This document shows, one piece after another, positions 22,047 through 31,916 of a DNA stretch of 64,000 nt. How positions within the stretch are numbered: the stretch's first letter is position 1; each line of letters begins with the position of its first letter. Origin of the DNA: Ichthyophis bannanicus (Eukaryota; Chordata; Amphibia; Gymnophiona; Ichthyophiidae); NCBI GenBank assembly GCA_033557465.1, contig CM066031.1, positions 174,003,043-174,067,042 of the forward strand, written 5' to 3'. The notes beneath the pieces are model-generated. The model saw only the letters and a list, made by a program, of their open reading frames with translations. It was not told the origin of the DNA and did no database searches. A program made the position numbers and the translations under genes.

Positions 22047-23359
22047 ATGGCTTTTGTACACCACGGCTCTGAAGAGTGTGTTAAATCGGAACTGGACCTG
22101 TTTCAACTAGCACCGACTCAAACAAGTATCGAAAAAAGTATTTATGTGAAAATTCCGCCATTATCGGCTTTGTCGGAAACAGCCCCTTTGGACTTCTATA
22201 TCGCAGGTCATGGTGAAGACTACATTGATTTAAATAGTACACTTTTGCACCTGACCTGTAAAATTGTGGCAGAAGATGGCTCGAACATCGAACCGGCAGC
22301 CAAAGTAGCGCTGGTGAACTACCCAATCGCAGCTCTGTTTAGCCAGCTGGATGTTACACTGGATGACCAACTCATTAGCCAGAGCAACAACTGCTACCCC
22401 TACAGAGCCCTCATAGAGCTGCTTCTCAATTATGGCGAAGGATCCCTCAAATCACAGTTTACAAGCGGTCTGTTTTATAAAGACACAGCCGGGCAGCATG
22501 AGGTGAGAGAGATAGGATCTCACAACATCGGCTTTACTGAAAGGGCTCAATTTACGGTCTCTAGCAACAAGGTAGAGCTATTGGGGCAATTACATAGCGA
22601 TCTATTTTTTCAAGAAAAGCTATTGATTAATGGCGTGGATCTCAAAATCAAATTGACCCGCAACAAAAACTCTTTCTGTTTAATGAGCGGTGATGCCGAA
22701 AAAAGTTATAAAATCCTTATCCTAAACGCTGCGCTCTTTGTAAAGAGAGTTAAAGTTTCCCCCGGAGTGCGCCTGGGACATGCGGAAGCTCTGCTGAAAG
22801 CTAATGTCAAGTATGCTATTGACCGTGTGGGGCTGAAGGTGTTTAGCATACCAGCCGGTGCCCGTGTGACTAACCAGAAAAATCTCTTTTTGGGGCAGCT
22901 ACCAAAACTCATTGTGCTGGGATTTGTGGATAATGATGCTTTTCAGCGGTAATTATGCTAAAAACCCCTTCAATTTTAAACATTATGATATTAATTTTGC
23001 CGCTCTATATGTGGATGGTGAACAAGTACCCGGGAAACCTCTTCAACCTGACTTTCAAAACGGATGTTGTGTAAGAGAATATATGCAACTGATACAAGCA
23101 AGTGGTAAACATCTGAAAGATACAGCATTGCTGATTGACCGTCAGGAGTTTTACAAAGGTTATACCCTTGTTGGCGTTTGACCTTTCACCGGATCAGGAG
23201 TGTGCAGACCATTACTCGCTGATTAAAACTGGTAACCTGCGGGCTGAAATACGTTTTGCCAGCGCCTTACCCCATACAGTTAACATGATTGTTTATGGGG
23301 TTTTTGACAATGTGATAGAAATTAATCATAGAAGGAATGTTCTTTTTGATCATTCGTGA
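22047..23359 (+). pseudogene. major capsid protein (double jelly-roll type), two frameshifts
   Basis: Encodes the Polinton hexon-like major capsid protein, often annotated in animal genomes as 'F54H12.2-like'. The ATG at 22,047 lies in a good context (agcaccATGG). The frame runs to 22,952; the next part is open from about 22,912 to 23,181 in another frame, and the last part to a stop at 23,357-23,359 in a third. The breaks therefore lie near 22,940-22,952 and 23,165-23,181. The whole region would code for roughly 435 residues. Neighbours on both sides are intact, so single-base losses or assembly indels are both possible. Confidence 0.85.
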
Positions 23360-23361
23360 AA

Positions 23362-23910
23362 ATGAACACCCTGCAGATCTTCCGTATTTTAAAGAAGGAC
23401 CCCTGTGTTGCAGATTTCTTTTTAGATGTGCTACCCAGCGATTGGTTAGTGGATGTACAAATATCAAAGAAGCCAGTGTGTTTGGTGGTAAATACACACC
23501 CTCATAACCTACCTGGAGAACACTGGTTAGCCATCTATATATGTGGAGATGGAACAGGGGAATTTTTTGATTCTTATGGACAACCACCTGATAGCTTATT
23601 CTTTCCTACCAGCATTATGAGCTTTTTCAACAAGCATTGTAAAACTGTTTTATACCACAACAGACAATTACAGCACCCAATGTCTACGGCTTGTGGATAT
23701 CACTGTGTATTTTTCTTGCACCACCGCTGTAAAGGGGTGTCTTTTGAAAATATTTTAGAAATGTATTCTGAAGATTTAATGCAAAATGATGATATGGTGT
23801 TACATTTTGTAAAACGCAACAAACAAACTTTGTGTAGATCTTTTAGAAATCCGTTCCATAATCAGCAAGTGTGTGTTTCCTATCGTGAATGTTTTGATGC
23901 TTCTAAATAA
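23362..23910 (+). CDS. adenain-like cysteine protease
   Basis: An intact 182-residue frame from the ATG at 23,362, which follows the capsid stop by two bases. It belongs to the adenain/Ulp1-like C5 cysteine proteases that mature virion proteins. The likely catalytic residues are H54 (GEHW), D70 (FFDSYG) and C111 (STACGYHC), with Q102 or Q104 near the oxyanion position. Length is close to that of adenoviral proteases. It is the last gene of the plus-strand block, and AATAAA overlaps its stop codon at 23,906-23,911. Confidence 0.92.
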   Translation: MNTLQIFRILKKDPCVADFFLDVLPSDWLVDVQISKKPVCLVVNTHPHNLPGEHWLAIYICGDGTGEFFDSYGQPPDSLFFPTSIMSFFNKHCKTVLYHNRQLQHPMSTACGYHCVFFLHHRCKGVSFENILEMYSEDLMQNDDMVLHFVKRNKQTLCRSFRNPFHNQQVCVSYRECFDASK

Positions 23911-23999
23911 AAAGTAACCCCTCTAAGGAGGTTTTTTGAAAAGAAACCACTGTCTTAGTCTTTTATTTTTGTTTTTAAACATTTTATTGAAAATACATT
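23906..23999. terminator. convergent polyadenylation region
   Basis: AATAAA on the plus strand at 23,906-23,911 serves the protease end. On the minus strand AATAAA motifs read from 23,988-23,983 and 23,967-23,962, just past the stop at 24,002. A small hairpin (ccTC taag GAgg) followed by six T lies at about 23,915-23,938. Confidence 0.65.
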
Positions 24000-24001
24000 T
24001 T

Positions 24002-24733
24002 TTACACACTCAACCACCGGTATCTGTGGGATAATTTACGTTTTTTGTGAGGGAGTAGCTCTTTGCTCTTTATCGGACCCGTGTACATTTTAGTAGCCTT
24101 CACAGATGGGTTCTCTTTGAGGCGTGCCAGTACATCTCTGTTGGCTGCATTACCCATTACCGTAGATGGCATATTTAATTCGGCTAGGGTTTGCATGAAC
24201 TCCTCCCAGCCCCTGGGTATTCTTCGTTGTGAAAGAGCCTGGGGCTGCGTAGCCCCACGAACGAGGTCGAGTAGGTTAGAGCCATTGACGGGGTTTCCCC
24301 GGTATACAAATGTTCCATTTCCCTCCCAGGATGCCACATTCTTGTTTTTTAACAGTTTATTAAGCAGCAACTCAGCATTTTTCCTATAGCGCATATTGAT
24401 GCTGTTTAACACTTCTTGTATTACAGGGTCTGGAGGTATAATATTTTCTAGAGGTGTTGCCATTGATGTCTCATCTTGTGCCTGTAGATACAAGTTTATT
24501 TTTTCTTTTTCCATATCCCTCTGTCTGTTAAGCACGAGATAGCGCTGTAGCACTTCTGAGTAACATTTAGCCTTTTCGTGTTCAGACATACCGACGCTTT
24601 GCAGGATGTTTTTCATTTCTTCATCTAACTTATGGATGGTCGTGGTTCTAATATTTTCATCCCGATCTGGCGGGTTTCTCAAGCGCTCAAGTTGTTGACT
24701 AGGGACTATGTACATTTTTTCAGCGTGATGCAT
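24002..24733 (-). CDS. conserved Polinton protein of unknown function, 243 aa
   Basis: An intact frame at the end of the minus-strand block. Its ATG overlaps the stop of the preceding gene (TAATG). The N-terminal third is charged and probably helical or coiled ('LDEEMKNIL', 'EHEKAKCYSEVLQRYL'); the centre has a W-E-G-N-G..VYRGNPVNGSNLLDLV block and the C-terminus is basic. I recognise the general pattern from vertebrate Maverick genomes, where this position holds an uncharacterised, probably virion-associated protein, but I cannot assign a role. It lacks the membrane segments or enzyme motifs I would recognise. Confidence 0.75.
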   Translation of the reverse strand: MHHAEKMYIVPSQQLERLRNPPDRDENIRTTTIHKLDEEMKNILQSVGMSEHEKAKCYSEVLQRYLVLNRQRDMEKEKINLYLQAQDETSMATPLENIIPPDPVIQEVLNSINMRYRKNAELLLNKLLKNKNVASWEGNGTFVYRGNPVNGSNLLDLVRGATQPQALSQRRIPRGWEEFMQTLAELNMPSTVMGNAANRDVLARLKENPSVKATKMYTGPIKSKELLPHKKRKLSHRYRWLSV

Positions 24734-25062
24734 TAGAGGTTTTTCAGAAGCCCCGTTATCAACGGTAATGCAAAACTTAACAGGGGCCCGATAAAGCCAC
24801 CCGACTGTCTCACCAATTGCTTCTTTTTTTTAATGGGTAGTCTTTTATCGCACAGACTCTTTATGGCATGACGCTTCCCTTTTAAAACCTTTATCTGTTG
24901 TTGTGAAAGAGGAATGTTACCTTTTAGGGTGTTGAGAGCGATTTCAACTATAGCTGCTACCAAATCATTAGAAGCTGTATTCAGGATGGCTCTTCTGTGC
25001 TGCGGAGAGGCTTGAACCAAAAGTTTTAAAAGGGGCAGGTTTCTCTTTACACGGCGAGACAT
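24733..25062 (-). CDS. small basic Polinton protein with hydrophobic C-terminus, 109 aa
   Basis: An intact frame whose stop overlaps the start of the next gene. It begins with a basic segment (RRVKRNLP), has a predicted helical middle ('SPQHRRAILNTAS', 'ALNTLKGNIPLSQQQ'), a lysine run (KKKK) and ends in a glycine-led hydrophobic tail ('GGFIGPLLSFALPLITGLL'). Proteins of this build recur in Maverick elements next to the ATPase. A DNA-binding core protein or a membrane-active peptide would fit; neither is shown. Confidence 0.7.
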   Translation of the reverse strand: MSRRVKRNLPLLKLLVQASPQHRRAILNTASNDLVAAIVEIALNTLKGNIPLSQQQIKVLKGKRHAIKSLCDKRLPIKKKKQLVRQSGGFIGPLLSFALPLITGLLKNL

Positions 25063-25107
25063 GTTGTCTGAGACACACAGGCATGTATGAAGGGGTTGGT
25101 TACATAT

Positions 25108-25813
25108 TCATTTCTTTTTATGTGAGATTTGTGGTTTTTCACAGTATACCGTGGTCCAATCTGGCAGGAAGATATCCGTCCTCAGTCTGTAAGCCTCAGG
25201 CGTTGTGTTATTTAAATCCACGACGAGATACCCAAACGGCTTTCTGGTTGCATCTTCAAAGACTTCTAAAAAGAATTTTGATTTTCCAGGGTACATCTGC
25301 CTGGCTAGAATGGCAATCTGTAACTTATCTCTAGGATTCTTAAAGAGCACCATGTATTTGGTATTTAAAGTTATAGTTCGGCTTGCTTTACCTTGGCAGA
25401 AAACATTTTGAACAATATATATGATGCTCAGGTTTCTGTGATGCACATACTTGGTAAAGGCTTTCTCTATTTCATCACTTTTACAGGCAGAATCCATTAG
25501 GTCATCAACAATAACCAAGTTTACTTTATTGGTTGGAAACAGCCGTTTCATCATTAAAAGTATCAGGCAAAGTGTCCATAAATGTAATAAAAGGATATTT
25601 ATTTAACATTTCTTTATACAGAGGTTGCCAGCAACTGTAACACCACACAATATTGTTAGGCATGACAGTCAATACATGACCAGCATGTTCTAACATCTTT
25701 TTAACAAAGAAGCTCTTGCCTGAATTGGACGGCCCCGCTAAAATACAAGAAAAAGGATGTGACCAGCGCACATCCACCACGCTAGTATCCATAGGGTAAT
25801 GTACTAAAGCCAT
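25108..25813 (-). pseudogene. FtsK/HerA-type genome-packaging ATPase, one frameshift
   Basis: Would drive DNA into the capsid. The ATG at 25,813 lies inside the end of the polymerase frame. The N-terminal frame (25,813-25,526) has the Walker A motif AGPSNSGKS; the second frame (open from 25,554 to 25,108) has the Walker B-type 'LVIVDDL' and the C-terminal half. The break lies near 25,540-25,555. Total coding length is about 230 residues, in the usual range for A32-like ATPases. Both ATP-binding motifs are preserved. Confidence 0.88.
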
Positions 25814-28800
25814 CCTCCAACTTCACCCTTTTGTCATACACAACCTTTTGTGTTTTTTTAATCACACCAGTCTCTATTGTCCAACCCTTTTTGTTTCTTA
25901 TAATACCAGGTTGTTGTACTCCTATCTTTTTCTGGGATAAATCTGCTGTCCCAGGCTTGTAGTCCAAAACTAGATCTTTCAAACTAGTGAAATTGATTTT
26001 CTGGCAGTTTTCTACGTTTAACGTAATCCCTTTTACTTTCATACAGGTCTTCCCGCTTGACAGCTTTGTAGCCGTATGTTTTAGGCCCCGCTGATACAAA
26101 CTCTGTGATATATTCATCTGAGGGTATCTCGCTTGTGAGCTCACCTAAATAATCGCCCAAAGATGGGTTCCAATCACCCTCTCGACTTAGAAATATCACA
26201 GAATCTGTATCATGGTACAGACAGCGCTCTTGCAAACTATCTAGAAGGTTGTACAACTCCAGGCGTGCATAAGCCGTTGTAAAACAGGCAATGAAAACGT
26301 TGGTGCTACCCGACAATATACACTGGTCTTTTGAGTGCCTCCAAGACACACAGGCTGTTTCATCATCAATAAAATCGCATGATGAAACCTCGAATTCAGG
26401 AGAAAACAGATATTTAAAGAGATCATCAGGTTCTTTCACAATGCTTGTGGTAGGCAGGTTTGTTCTTTGACCAAATTTACCCCACAGGGAATTTAAGAAA
26501 AGTTTTGCTATTTGACGCTTAGCATGGTTTACATTAATCTGGTCTGTACGCAAACACACCCCCTCTTTTCTAAAGAAATCAGCTATGTACACATTTTGTT
26601 TTTCAGTATCATTGCACCATCGAGGGTAGCCAGAAACCTCTTGTTTTTGACGGAGGTGCATTTTGATGTATTCGGAAAAGAGATGATCAGATTTTTGCTC
26701 GAAATGCCAGATTTCATAGATTTCAGCAACCACATACCCTTTTGCAATGGCTAAATTCATCTCCACCGTACACCAAGTCCCCACAAAAGCTCTCTCCTCA
26801 TCCGTGTGGGCACACATTTCCTGTTGCCGTGTGTCAGCACACGGGTGACACAGCGGAAACATAAGCTTACCGCCCAACCGTATGGGTAACACTGGGAAAA
26901 AGAGCTTTCGTGGGGGATATACTTTTGCTTTTATAAAACCAAAGTACTTTGTAGGGGGGCCAAATTTCTCATAAATGATTTTTGGATGGCCTATTGGATA
27001 TTCCTTTGTTTTATTGACAAAAGGGTATAGGCTGGTAAAATCATAGTAGTGTATTTTTTCCCCAGGCCTTGTTTTGTGGTACAGACAAATGGCATTTGTT
27101 CTACCCCCGAAAAGGGCATCTCGTGGAATCAGAGGTTGCGGTAATGCGGAGTCAGCCAGGAAATCTGCGCAGCCCCCATCATTTTCTTTTACCATCCGCT
27201 TCCACTCGTGCTCCCATAGACTTATGACCTTGAACCCACGGCTTTCCAGGAATGCAGCTTTTAGCTGTGTTTTGTAATAAAGAAAACCATAGGTCGTGGC
27301 TGCTATAGGATTCTGGTCTTTATCGTTATAACAGCTCGGACAGCCGTGGTGAAAACAACCATTAAATTCAAAAGCTGTTTCTACCCCACCGATCACGGCA
27401 TAGCCATCAAGAAAATAAGCCCCCACCTTTTTTTCACCACCACCTTTCAGAGCATGTGTGATCTGTATATTTTCTTTGGCCTCCACATACATCAGCCATT
27501 GAATAGAGGGGGTTGAATATCTCTTTGTCTGCCGGTGATAGTTATCTGGTGGGATGAGTGCCACAGTCTTGGGTTCTAAAAACATGAATCTGAACATAGC
27601 CATACATACAGATGCAAGGGTTATATATTGGAAAGGGTCTAAACACCTTGTTTGAATTTCTGAGATGTCACCCTGCTCTACAAACTCTTCTTTCTCTGTC
27701 ATTTTCATGATTTCAGCTCGGTAGAGAACACAGGCCTGTCGCAAAATAGATACATCCTGCTGGCAGTAATAAGCCAGCTCTTTTTGCAAATTAAAAGTTT
27801 TATGCTGATTGTCCTTGTACCATTGTAAAAATTCATCTTTTTCTTCAGGCAACATGTTACTCACACCGTAATGTTCAACACCCGGCATGGGACCCACATA
27901 ATTTTGATTTTCAGCGTATTAAAAAAGTGTGGAAAGTACCCCTTGCTGCCTGTAAAACCCATGGCTTGTGGAAGTTTGCTAAGTTTCATAGGCAGGAAAT
28001 TTAGAGAGTCTATAAAACGGATAGTCAGAGGTTCAACGGTAATTTGTAAAAGTTTAGCACCTTGAACCAACAGCCCCGTGTCCATCTTTTCCTTAAGCAG
28101 TTGTTTAAGAACAAAATATCCATCATAACCTTTGGAATTATGGGCTATGAAGGTGTAACCTTTAAATTTTTTGTCACAAAAAATCTGTATAAAGGCAGAA
28201 ATACATTCGAGACCCTTGAATTCCCAGTTTCTTTCATCATTTAAGTCCGTCGCATATATGTAATTAGGGACATGCCAGCCTGTTTCTTGCATACATTCAC
28301 AATCATAAAAAATATACTTTTCAGATGTTTCAGTTTTACCAATAGGGGTCATAAAACATAAGTGGACGCCATCCCCGGTTAGGGGCTCGCGACATAGTTT
28401 ACAATGACGGCCCTTGCACTTATGTTTCTTGTCCACATAAGACTCACATTTCTGGCACAGTATCTTAGATAAACACGCCACTTCTTTTTTCAGAGCCAGA
28501 TCCGCGTGTCTATCTAAACACTCTTTAGAACGGCAAAAGAGTTTGCAATTAGGGCATCTCTGTTGTACACCAACATTATTCGTACACGTTAGTGTCAAAC
28601 AAAGACGGCACCATAATGTGCAATTATGATCGTGACTGTACGGTTTCTGACAGTAACTACAGAAGTTGCGCTCCCCATAGAATTTTTTGACATCGGTTAT
28701 ACCATAGAAATGGTCATCGTGTAGCAACAAGAACACAGTCTTAGGGAACACAGGTCTGTCTGATGTCTTAAAACAAACCCATGATTTTGTGTAAAGCACA

Positions 28801-30283
28801 ACGCGTATGTTTATCTTTAAATGCTGTTCAAATATTGCTACATCATCGAGCATGACTTTTCTATGTACCGGCCACCCCAATTCGTTATGTAGTTTTTTAG
28901 CACCTTCTAACAATTCGACATCTGTCATTTTTACCTGTGACATGAGGGCTGTGAGGCTACCTGCAAAACACAGGCTATTATCAGTGTTGTTCAAGTCTAT
29001 CAAATACATCCTTTTCTTATGAATAATATGGCTAAACGGTATGGTCTTTAAGACCCTATGAGCACCCCCACCCCGATTTCTTATGACAAGTACAACAACC
29101 CGGAATATATCACAAACCTGGATTTCTCTGTGACTCTGAAGGAGTTTAGCGATCTGATTTAAGAAATCGTCAGCGTCTAATGCCTCGGGGTTTAACTTTC
29201 CAGAATATAAGGAATTGTGGAAAAGAGATGAGTGTAGATGCACCTGTACATAATCACCGGGTGAAACCCGGCTGCTAACCTCATCCAGAATATGTTGAAT
29301 ACCTTGCCGAATGGCGAATTGAGCCTCAGATAATGATGTTATCCTGTCTAAATTAATAAACCGAAATTCCTCTGAATAAATTACACCATTAAACTTGTCC
29401 AATTTACGATCCCACCTTTTCACAAACTGAACATAGCTAACTGGTTCTGATTCTTCAGCGAGGCCTAATGCATGATTATTTGCGCTGTCCTCTGAAACAC
29501 TGTGATCAAAGACACGGCTTTCACCACGCCCTCCGTATTCTGTACCGGCGTGTGTAGATTCACCGTCAGAAAAACTATCGCTGCGTGATCTTTTCCTGTT
29601 AGACTTCTCTCCCACAGCCGCTGATTTTCTAACATTTTCTCGGTCTGAAAAAGAAAATGTAGGGGCTAATACTTTTTTTTTCTTTTACAGCGACCTTAAA
29701 ATCTATGTGCTGGATAAAACCGGAATACTCACTATGTTGCTTATCTTTTGGTTTTCGGTATGGAGCTGTTTGCTCTTCTGTACCGGTGTGTGTAGATTCA
29801 CCATCAGAAAAACTATCGCCGTGTGATCTTTTTCTGTTAGACTTCTCTCCCATAGCCGCTGATTTTCTAACATTTTCTCGGTCTGAAAAAGAAAACGTGG
29901 GGGCTAATACTTTTACAGAGACCTTAAAATCTAGGTGCTGGATAAAACTGGAATACTCACGATTCTGTTTGTCTTTTGGCTTTCTGTAAGGTACCGTCTG
30001 TTGGTTAGACTGGCCATCTTGTTTTGTAGCATCTTCTTGGTCTAAAATAAAAAAGATTACAGGTTGAGGCTGTCCTCTGAAACACATTATAAAGAACATA
30101 GCTGTTAGAAAATTAAAACAACACAGGACATACCTTTTAAATTTCTTTGCCGCCTTCTTTTTGTAAGAGAAAGTTTATTTGTAACCCCCTTTTTCTGCTC
30201 CTATTTTTTAAAGACAATCATAAGAGACAGAAACATTACATAGCCAACAATATTTTTAAAAAAGACTCATATATACTCACCAT
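25782..30283 (-). pseudogene. protein-primed-type DNA polymerase B, spliced 5' exons, two frameshifts
   Basis: Family B polymerase that would replicate the element. Exonuclease motifs: Exo I (YDCE) near 28,300, Exo II (AHNSKGYDG) near 28,120-28,146, Exo III (YCQQD) near 27,752-27,770. Polymerase motifs: A (DFTSLYP) near 27,015-27,038, B (NSLWGKFGQR) near 26,464-26,494, C (YHDTDS) near 26,199-26,218. A Cys-rich, probably zinc-binding cluster lies N-terminal to the exonuclease (28,340-28,690). Frameshifts lie near 27,885-27,905 and 26,035-26,070. The long frame has no ATG where it opens; I propose exons ending or lying at 30,283-30,281, 30,200-30,134, 30,041-29,961, 29,882-29,733 and from 29,644, with GT-AG introns of 80, 92, 78 and 88 bases. 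The 3' end overlaps the ATPase start. Confidence 0.85.
29538..30013 (-). repeat. 238-bp tandem duplication of a polymerase exon-intron unit
   Basis: The unit beginning near 29,538 recurs at 29,776, and both copies include the serine/acid-rich coding segment, the splice donor and the following acceptor. The copy at 29,645-29,732 has a small A-rich insertion inside its proposed intron, which makes that intron 88 rather than 78 bases. Confidence 0.85.
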
Positions 30284-30432
30284 GTCTGAAGAAAAAGTTG
30301 CAGATGATACAAGCTATAGAGACTGTGTGATCTTTTCTGGTTGCTGAAATGTACTGGATCTCATAAGCTTATCATACGACCTGGCTAATTCACAATGCCT
30401 TTTTTTCGCAGACAGTACAGTGTAATAGATGC

Positions 30433-30439
30433 TATATAT
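30433..30439 (-). promoter_or_regulatory. candidate TATA box for the polymerase transcript
   Basis: GATATATAGC on the minus strand lies about 150 bases upstream of the proposed start codon at 30,283, between the polymerase leader and the poly(A) site of the two-exon gene. It is the clearest TATA-like motif in this intergenic stretch. Confidence 0.45.
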
Positions 30440-30642
30440 CTGTGTATGTGGCTAATACACATTCCCACCCATTTCCCAGACGTCTTAAGTGGATTTTAGT
30501 TACACGACAGTTCTGCACATTCTTATCTTATGGCCTATTGTTTAGGACACACCTGGAGGCCCCATTTTTTTTTCCAGACAAACCATTGTAGGTTTAATTA
30601 ACTAAGCATTCCTAAAACACACCACACATAGGTTCAAAATAT

Positions 30643-30648
30643 TTTATT
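30643..30648 (-). terminator. polyadenylation signal of the two-exon gene
   Basis: AATAAA on the minus strand about 145 bases after the stop codon at 30,794. Confidence 0.55.
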
Positions 30649-30793
30649 TCAAATACAATGTTTTCATCTTGTGAAATTCATTTGAGCATTACAAGTTTTA
30701 AAAAAAATAAAAGGCATACATATAATTTTTGTTCATCTGTATGTTCAACTAATAGATTCTGGAAATACACACATTTTCATAAAAAGTCAATTT

Positions 30794-31772
30794 TTACAGA
30801 ACTTGGTGTTTTTTAAAGAACGATCTATAATCTCTGTCACAGATTAAGCCTTCCACTATTTCTATTTCGCTGTCTGCCACAGAATTAAGCAAAATATTGA
30901 GCAGTTGTCCTGGATTTCTACTGTTGTTAAAATCTCTGACGAGTTCAAACAAAAAATTCAAATTTTCATAAACTAGGACAGTTGCTTTCATTTTATGACC
31001 CGCAATCATGGCAACATTTAAAACAGGTCCTAGACACAACCTGTTACAAGCTTTATGGAGTTTCTGATGTATTTCATTGCGTTCCCACTTTAAACAGTCA
31101 TGGTGTCTTTGGCCTGGAGCATGTATTACACACGCTGCACAGTCTCTATGCATAATGCCCTGCCAGCATTTCTTGATAATACAGGCCACCGTTGTTTGTA
31201 TAACAGATTTAAATCTGTTTATTTCATCAGGTTTTGTACAATCCCTTTGACTGGTTATGACATCAAATGCCTCCCTTTGATATGTACAGAAAAAGCACAA
31301 ACAGCGTAGATTGGCAGCCTGTATGTGCCCCTGTAGGAGCAGAGATTCGTCACTTCCCTACAAAAAAAAACCAAAATAATGTCAGTGTGAACTGCTGTTT
31401 CTTCTATAACACTTTTCTAAATAAAAAAACTTCTCTTACCTCTGCTGATCCTAGGTCTTCCAATAAACAGTTTGTTTCTGCATCTACAGTGGCGTGATAT
31501 AATTCTATATCCTCCGGGTCCATTGTGTTGTCAGATGTTAAGCCAAGTTCTGTGCCAGAATTGTAGGGTTCTTGAGAGTTGAAAAATATTTGGGCATCTG
31601 GATAATCCACAAAAACTGCTATTTCTGGCGGAGGATCTGCCAGACTCTCCTGTAGTTCAAATGGATTTTCAATCGGTGGATACCCCTCTGCAACGGCATC
31701 ATGATCCTTAAGGAAGTAATTAATGTTGTGTGCCCTGCTGGAAATTCTGCTTGGTGTTCCAAAAAGAGCCAT
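30794..31772 (-). CDS. two-exon accessory protein, acidic exon 1 and Cys/His-rich exon 2
   Basis: Exon 1 (31,772-31,440, 111 codons) starts at an ATG inside the TIR and is acidic, with many D/E residues in its second half. It ends at AG|GTAAGAG. Exon 2 (31,357-30,794) follows a T-rich tract and TAG, is open from its first base and has no ATG of its own. The 82-base intron is phase 0, and the product is about 298 residues. Exon 2 has a CLCFFC cluster and a C-x2-C...PGQR-x2-DC block that may bind zinc, then a helical-looking tail. No LxCxE motif is present. I do not recognise a named family; the position beside a TIR promoter suggests an early regulatory gene. Confidence 0.7.
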
Positions 31773-31818
31773 TTTTTCCTTTCTGAAAGTCTGTGTTAAA
31801 ATGCTCCCCTTACAGCAG

Positions 31819-31916
31819 GAGCATGCTCAGAACACCTGGAGCATGCTCAGAACAGACCTCTTGTTTCAACAAATCACGTGTTACCACACCCTAGAGAGAC
31901 ATGTCCAGGCTTGTCT
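31819..31916 (-). promoter_or_regulatory. p53-type response elements, right TIR
   Basis: The 20-base site (AGACATGTCC then AGGCTTGTCT as read on the plus strand, 31,897-31,916) and the two GAGCATGCTC half-sites (31,819-31,828 and 31,839-31,848) are unchanged from the left TIR. The cluster lies 47-144 bases upstream of the ATG of the two-exon gene. The neighbouring E-box is kept, but the CCAAT box next to it has one change here. Confidence 0.65.

Noticed and set aside
23915..23938. Bacterial-type intrinsic terminator
   Set aside because: The hairpin-T6 looks like one, but the context is eukaryotic and poly(A) signals are present.
30281..30346. Plus-strand ATG frame of 21 codons (starting M-S-E-E-K)
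   Set aside because: It is antisense to the proposed polymerase leader exon; the ATG arises from a CATG shared by both strands, and the frame is very short.
30147..30347. 66-codon plus-strand frame in the Polinton
   Set aside because: Low-complexity start and overlap with polymerase exons and introns on the other strand; no motif.
31404..31772. LxCxE (Rb-binding) motif in the acidic exon
   Set aside because: Looked for because adintovirus-like genomes can encode such proteins; no match was found in either exon.
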